Source: Hofstenia miamia (Eukaryota; Xenacoelomorpha; Acoela). From it: a DNA stretch of 64,000 bases. This document shows positions 59,828 to 64,000 of the stretch, piece after piece. The DNA is taken from NCBI GenBank assembly GCA_004352715.1, contig SCFE01000031.1:154108-218107 (forward strand). Reading direction: 5' to 3'. The position numbers were made by a program, and so were the translations under genes. The notes beneath the pieces were generated by a model that was not told the DNA's origin, did not search any database, and saw only the letters and a program-made list of their open reading frames with translations. Numbering within the stretch: the stretch's first letter is position 1; the number at the start of each line of letters is the position of its first letter.

Positions 59828-60360
59828 TTTAGCCTAAAACAGCCTGGGGATTTTTGAAAAATTTTAATGATCCTATAAAAAATTTTAAACGCTTGTAACT
59901 CAAAAACTATTAATGCTGTGCTCAATATGAAAGAACTAAATGATAGAGGAGAGTCTTCTCTTTCTTTTCCTCTCTAAATCTGCGCGCTGGCTCTGGCCTC
60001 TGAATTTGTGCACTGCAGCGCCTCAATGGGTTTGGAATATCTTTGAACAGTGAAAGTTCTTTGTTGCCTCCTTGGGCTCAAAACGTTGTAAATACATGAA
60101 ACACTAGGTATGGAGATAAATTAAATCTCTTTCAAAAATTCGAAATTTTCAAAGAAAACTTGTTAATCTTTTCAACAACCTTTGCTACAGCAATAAGTCT
60201 TAATGATAAATTTTTAACATTACACTAATTTATGTTCCCCAATAGACCTACTCATGCCCCAAGGTTTTCCAATTTGGAAATAGGCTTGGAGACAATTATT
60301 TGTAAATGCGGAAAAAAACGGTTTGTCCTTTAAAAAAGGACGCCAGGCTGTTTAAGGTTA
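59828..60360. mobile_element. possible ~530-bp element with 18-bp inverted ends
   Basis: 'tagcctaaaacagcctgg' on the left and 'ccaggctgtttaaggtta' on the right are inverted matches at 16 of 18 positions. The exact ends and duplication (TA or TTA) cannot be decided. The interior includes 60300-60343 'aaaacggtttgtcctttaaa'. No ORF. Confidence 0.45.
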
Positions 60361-61580
60361 AAACAGTAAGTGCAAATAATATATATATATATATATGATT
60401 TAAGATTCAGTTAGAATTTTTGTAATTTGCTAGAAAATGAATGGGACTAAAAATTCTCAAACTGTAAATTTGGGAATTTCAAATTCTAGGAAAAAACAAT
60501 TGTTAACGTAGTTGAGACTCTTAACTGCACAAACTATTGACTACAAAAACAAAACGCTGTCAAAGGAAAATATAAAAAGAAACTGCATCTAATTAAGAAT
60601 GCACAAAAGCCCTAAAACATCAAAGTGGAAAGCAAAATGGATTGAATTGTAAATAGTATGAAGTCATTTAAATGTATCATTCTCAGAAAACAATGAGTCT
60701 TGCATCATTAATTTATAAATAAGACAATCAACTGTAAACTGAATAGAACACATCAAAAATGTTTCTGGACCACGGACATTAAGGAAAAATTTTACCACCG
60801 AGATAGAAAGTTATCAAAATTGATATTTGTTTTGTCATTCCCCTTTTATTCAATAATAACGATATAACTTTTTGCATGTCTATGTTTTCGGAAAATAGAG
60901 CAAAATAAGCAGTTGAAAACTGTGTATTTAAACATAAAATAGTGTTTTATTCTAAAACATTAAATCTAGAGCCCAAAATTTCCTAGAGTACAGACCCCTT
61001 ATTTTCTTAAGGCAGATGATTTTTATATGTTTGTAAAATAATACTTTCAAGATCTCTGGTCACGATTTACAGAATTTGCGATGTTTAGCAATCAATCAAT
61101 TTCTTGGAAAACAGAATAATGTATTCATTAAAAGCAGATTTACAAAAAACACAGCAGTTCTATATTCAATTATTAATAGTGAAAAAATAACCACCCCTAG
61201 ATTCCACAACATACTTGTAAATAGGCCTGGCAAACCCTCAAATACATTTTTGGAGTAACAAATAGCCCTTATTCATACCAAAATTAAAAAAAGGTTAGAC
61301 AGTAATTGCACAATAATTTTGCATTTCGATATTTATCAGTTTTACAGAGATTATATTGAATAGGCATATTTTCATCGAATTCTTTCTCAGCATAAAGTAA
61401 ATTTAGAATTTTCATTGATTGTGCGTTCAAATTGTGATTTATTATGTTAGAATTGACATTGACAGATCTACAGTGAAGTTTGTTTATCTATATATTGTTC
61501 AAATAGATTCAGTAAAATTTCCCACATTACTATTGCAAAGTCTAACGTTTCTATTGCGCATAATCTAATACGAGACCAAT

Positions 61581-61817
61581 CAGGGGCGTACGCGGGATTT
61601 TCTGGGGGGTGTCATCATCATTACCCAATGCGGGGCGAAGCCAGGCGAACATTTTTGAAAATATTGAGAAAATATACTCTAAAAATGGATTTCACGATCC
61701 TAGATTTTAAATTTTTCGATTTTTTACGAAAACTTTTTTGATTTATCCAGTCAAAATCAAATTTGTAAACCTGACGGGGGGACATTCCACCATGCCCCCC
61801 CCCGGCGTACGCCACTG
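61581..61817. mobile_element. hAT-like MITE, 237 bp, with a perfect 8-bp target duplication
   Basis: The left end CAGGGGCGTACGC and right end GGCGTACGCCACTG are inverse of one another apart from one or two bases. Both flanks are AGACCAAT (61573-61580 and 61818-61825), an exact 8-bp duplication as made by hAT transposases. The interior is GC-rich at both ends ('ttctggggggtgtc', 'catgcccccccccgg'). The frame crossing it is not a gene. A perfect duplication implies a recent insertion. Confidence 0.85.
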
Positions 61818-63081
61818 AGACCAATATTTGTGTTTATTCCGAATTTCCGCCTATATATTTTTAATTACATTTGGATGAGTGGCAGGGCGGGCAAGCACTT
61901 TAACCTTCCAGGCTATTTAGAAAATCTAAACGAAAATTGAAAGTAGTTCTCGAGCAAAGCATTGCGCAAATTTTTTTGTAAACAATCTTCCCGCACTTTC
62001 AACAACTAAATAAACCTTAGCCAATTCAACATCCCTAAAAGTGATATTTTCATAATCTGGTTACATTTTAAACGCTAGCACAGTTGCAATGTAGAGAAAT
62101 GGAAAAAAACTACTTAGAAAACGCCACCTTGGAACTTTTCAGCACTTACACGCATTAAGTTTATGCTCTTAACATTTCTAATTAATTTTGATTGGATGCA
62201 ACTTGCATCCGTTTAACATTTGATCAATCAAATGGTTGAAATTCCGAGTAAAATAATTGTTTACTTGAATATGTATTCTTCAAAAACAATGACAGCAGAT
62301 GTGTTTTGCACCGCTAAGATTATAACCAAATGTACGTTGTAACCACAAGCATTCAGTAAAAAATCAACTTAAAGAAATAGCGACAATGCGAGTGTTAAAG
62401 CATGGTGATATTTTTTCCATTGTTAATTAGCGTCTTAAAATATGATCAAATAGGCTACCATTATTATAAATACTGTTTGCAAACCAGAATAAATTACATT
62501 TACTGAAAAAATTAGTAAATAACAAAAACAATAGCACTTAAATTAACAAAGTTAAGCCCACACACTTGACATCATTATATATTGATTTTACAAGATTGCA
62601 AAAAATATATTCATCACAACATTTTAGTCATAGCGATTTCCGAATTACTTACGGAACTAGTTAACCATAATAATTGTGAGTGGTGATAGAATAGGCCTCC
62701 TTTTAAAAAAATGAAAACTTATTTGGTCAAATAAAAATTAAGTCGCAGAACATGATCAATATCATATAGATAACATTCTTTGAAAAGTTGAAATAAGAAT
62801 TGTAGAAGAACAATCTCCGATTTAATTAAATATTTAAGAAGCAAAAAATTCAAATCTCCCAAATTTAAACTTCCACTAGTAAACAGAGATTAACTCATCT
62901 TATTTTATATAAATGTAACTAAAGTTAAGACTGACAGAAGTGATTCTCGAACGTAATAAACCACGATTGCTAATTTCCTGCTCCTGCTAAGAAGCTCGCA
63001 TGCGGCATTTTATTAAAATCTGTATTGACAGGTAAAAGATATAAGCAATCACTAATTTAGCCTCGTCTTAATGACATTTAG

Positions 63082-63263
63082 GAGTTGGAACTCATTCACA
63101 ATATCCAGACATAAATTGCGATTCCGGAGGGCATGGGTCTGCATCGATTCCACAGTACATTGGATTATACGAAACTCAATTATCAAACGCAATCAACTTC
63201 TCCTATACAACGGACGATCGATATTACTTTACCAATTTTAATAAAAAATTTAATTCAAAATAA
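63082..63263 (+). CDS. candidate terminal exon, unrecognised
   Basis: 'gacatttag' precedes GA GTT GGA: a phase-1 entry followed by 59 open codons to TAA at 63261-63263, with AATAAA overlapping the stop and again at 63278-63283. The translation includes 'HSQYPDINCDSGGHGSASI', 'PQYIGLYETQLSNAINFS' and 'YTTDDRYYFTNFNK'. The GC content of the first 100 bp is well above its surroundings. No family recognised. The layout (phase 1, terminal, poly(A) signal at once) is like the TSP1-like exons, but there is no W-x-x-W. The opposite strand also has a 27-codon open piece with four Cys, so the strand is not certain. Confidence 0.25.
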
Positions 63264-64000
63264 ATTACAATTATAGAAATAAAATTTAATTATATATAAG
63301 GAACTACAGACACTAGTTGGCGCATTATAATATATTATTAACTGCATTTATTTTATCACACAGCATCAAGCACTCATCTTGAAAATCCACAACCTGAAGT
63401 CCCCCGGAAATGTACAACATTCAAAATTGGATCTCAACTAGATAAAATGCTTTGGAGGACAAAATTATCTATCGATTTGTACTAATAGGCCTGTAAATAT
63501 ATTCATAAATTTCTCTAATTCTGGTGCCAAAAATTCATAAATTGCAGGTGATATCTTATATATTTTGTAATACTTTCCATTTCCGAATTGATATATACAG
63601 TGGGTTTTTTATTGAAATCAATTTCTGCTGTGTTCTCAAGCAATAACCCCACTCACTGAAAAATTGGCTTATATACTCATTGCATACAGGCGCCTGCAAA
63701 TCATCACACAAATTTCATCCAATATACGAGACAGCTAAACGTTCCCATTGAAAACAGATCTTGAGTGGAGCTATTGTGTAAAACAGCCAATTTTTAATGC
63801 AGATGTATGTCAATGGCGGATAATACTTTCTTAGCCAAGTAAAATGGAAATTTTAAAAATTACTAATCAATTCCACAAATGTCACTCTTTTCAAAATCGC
63901 ATGACATGTGTCTGTCAAAAAGATTACTAAACATTGCAAAAATTGCTCTTACCCAATACTAATAAGAACGTTGACCTGAATGTACAGCGGCACAACTAGC

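Larger units (their letters stand above)
58799..63081. other. 5' part of the ERR gene (intron), no exon found
   Basis: Searched by eye on the minus strand for the first zinc finger; it is not present. Holds the GGGTC patches and two MITE-like elements. Confidence 0.5.

Noticed and set aside
61621-61824. 67-codon minus frame
   Set aside because: Lies across the hAT MITE and its end; no protein-like conservation.
1-64000. CRISPR arrays, bacterial operons, replication origins
   Set aside because: None seen. Spliced genes and eukaryotic repeats show this is nuclear DNA, and the tandem repeats have no spacer-repeat pattern.

Overview
The window is nuclear DNA from an animal. It is AT-rich (very roughly two-thirds A+T), gene-poor, has introns of 2-13 kb and is full of (TA)n microsatellites. 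Three things point to a metazoan, most likely an invertebrate bilaterian: a nuclear receptor of the estrogen-related receptor (ERR) type, thrombospondin type-1 (TSP1)-like exons, and Penelope-like retroelements with a GIY-YIG domain. I cannot place the species. Most open reading frames here are noise, and real coding sequence is a small fraction of the 64 kb.

Left third (1-28.5 kb). Minisatellites and a possible relic of a large DNA element lie at the edge. Then comes a small family of TSP1-like terminal exons, each starting in phase 1 with an x-D-C-x-W-x-x-W motif: + strand at 3495-3661 and 10985-11421, - strand at 16589-16902 with an upstream 58-nt exon at 18575-18632, and a dead copy at 4290-4445. 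Two of them end in long Ser/Lys/Glu tails. A PAN/apple-like exon at 23541-23798 (-) has a phase that would allow splicing to the 58-nt exon. Between 4.7 and 10.3 kb sits a nest of Penelope-like relics interrupted by two nested hAT-type elements and followed by a partial tandem copy. A decayed LTR-type retroelement (gag-like, RT, RNase H) occupies 19.4-21.9 kb (-). A foldback inverted repeat brackets a gap of exactly 1000 N at 26779-27778.

Middle and right (32-64 kb). The - strand carries the 3' part of an ERR gene. Its exons are at 58682-58798 (second zinc finger, 117 nt), 45535-45813 (C-terminal extension, hinge, start of the ligand-binding domain), 35073-35363 (LBD middle) and 32483-32727 (LBD end with AF-2 and stop). 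All introns are phase 1. The first zinc-finger exon and the start codon lie beyond 64000. The introns contain a tRNA-Ser(CGA) gene, several short non-autonomous transposons with readable target-site duplications (PIF/Harbinger-like, hAT-like, piggyBac-like), three perfect CRE octamers, and GC-rich degenerate repeats built on GGCTCG, CTCGAG and GGGTC.

Five N runs are present. Four are flanked by (TA)n and one sits inside the foldback repeat.
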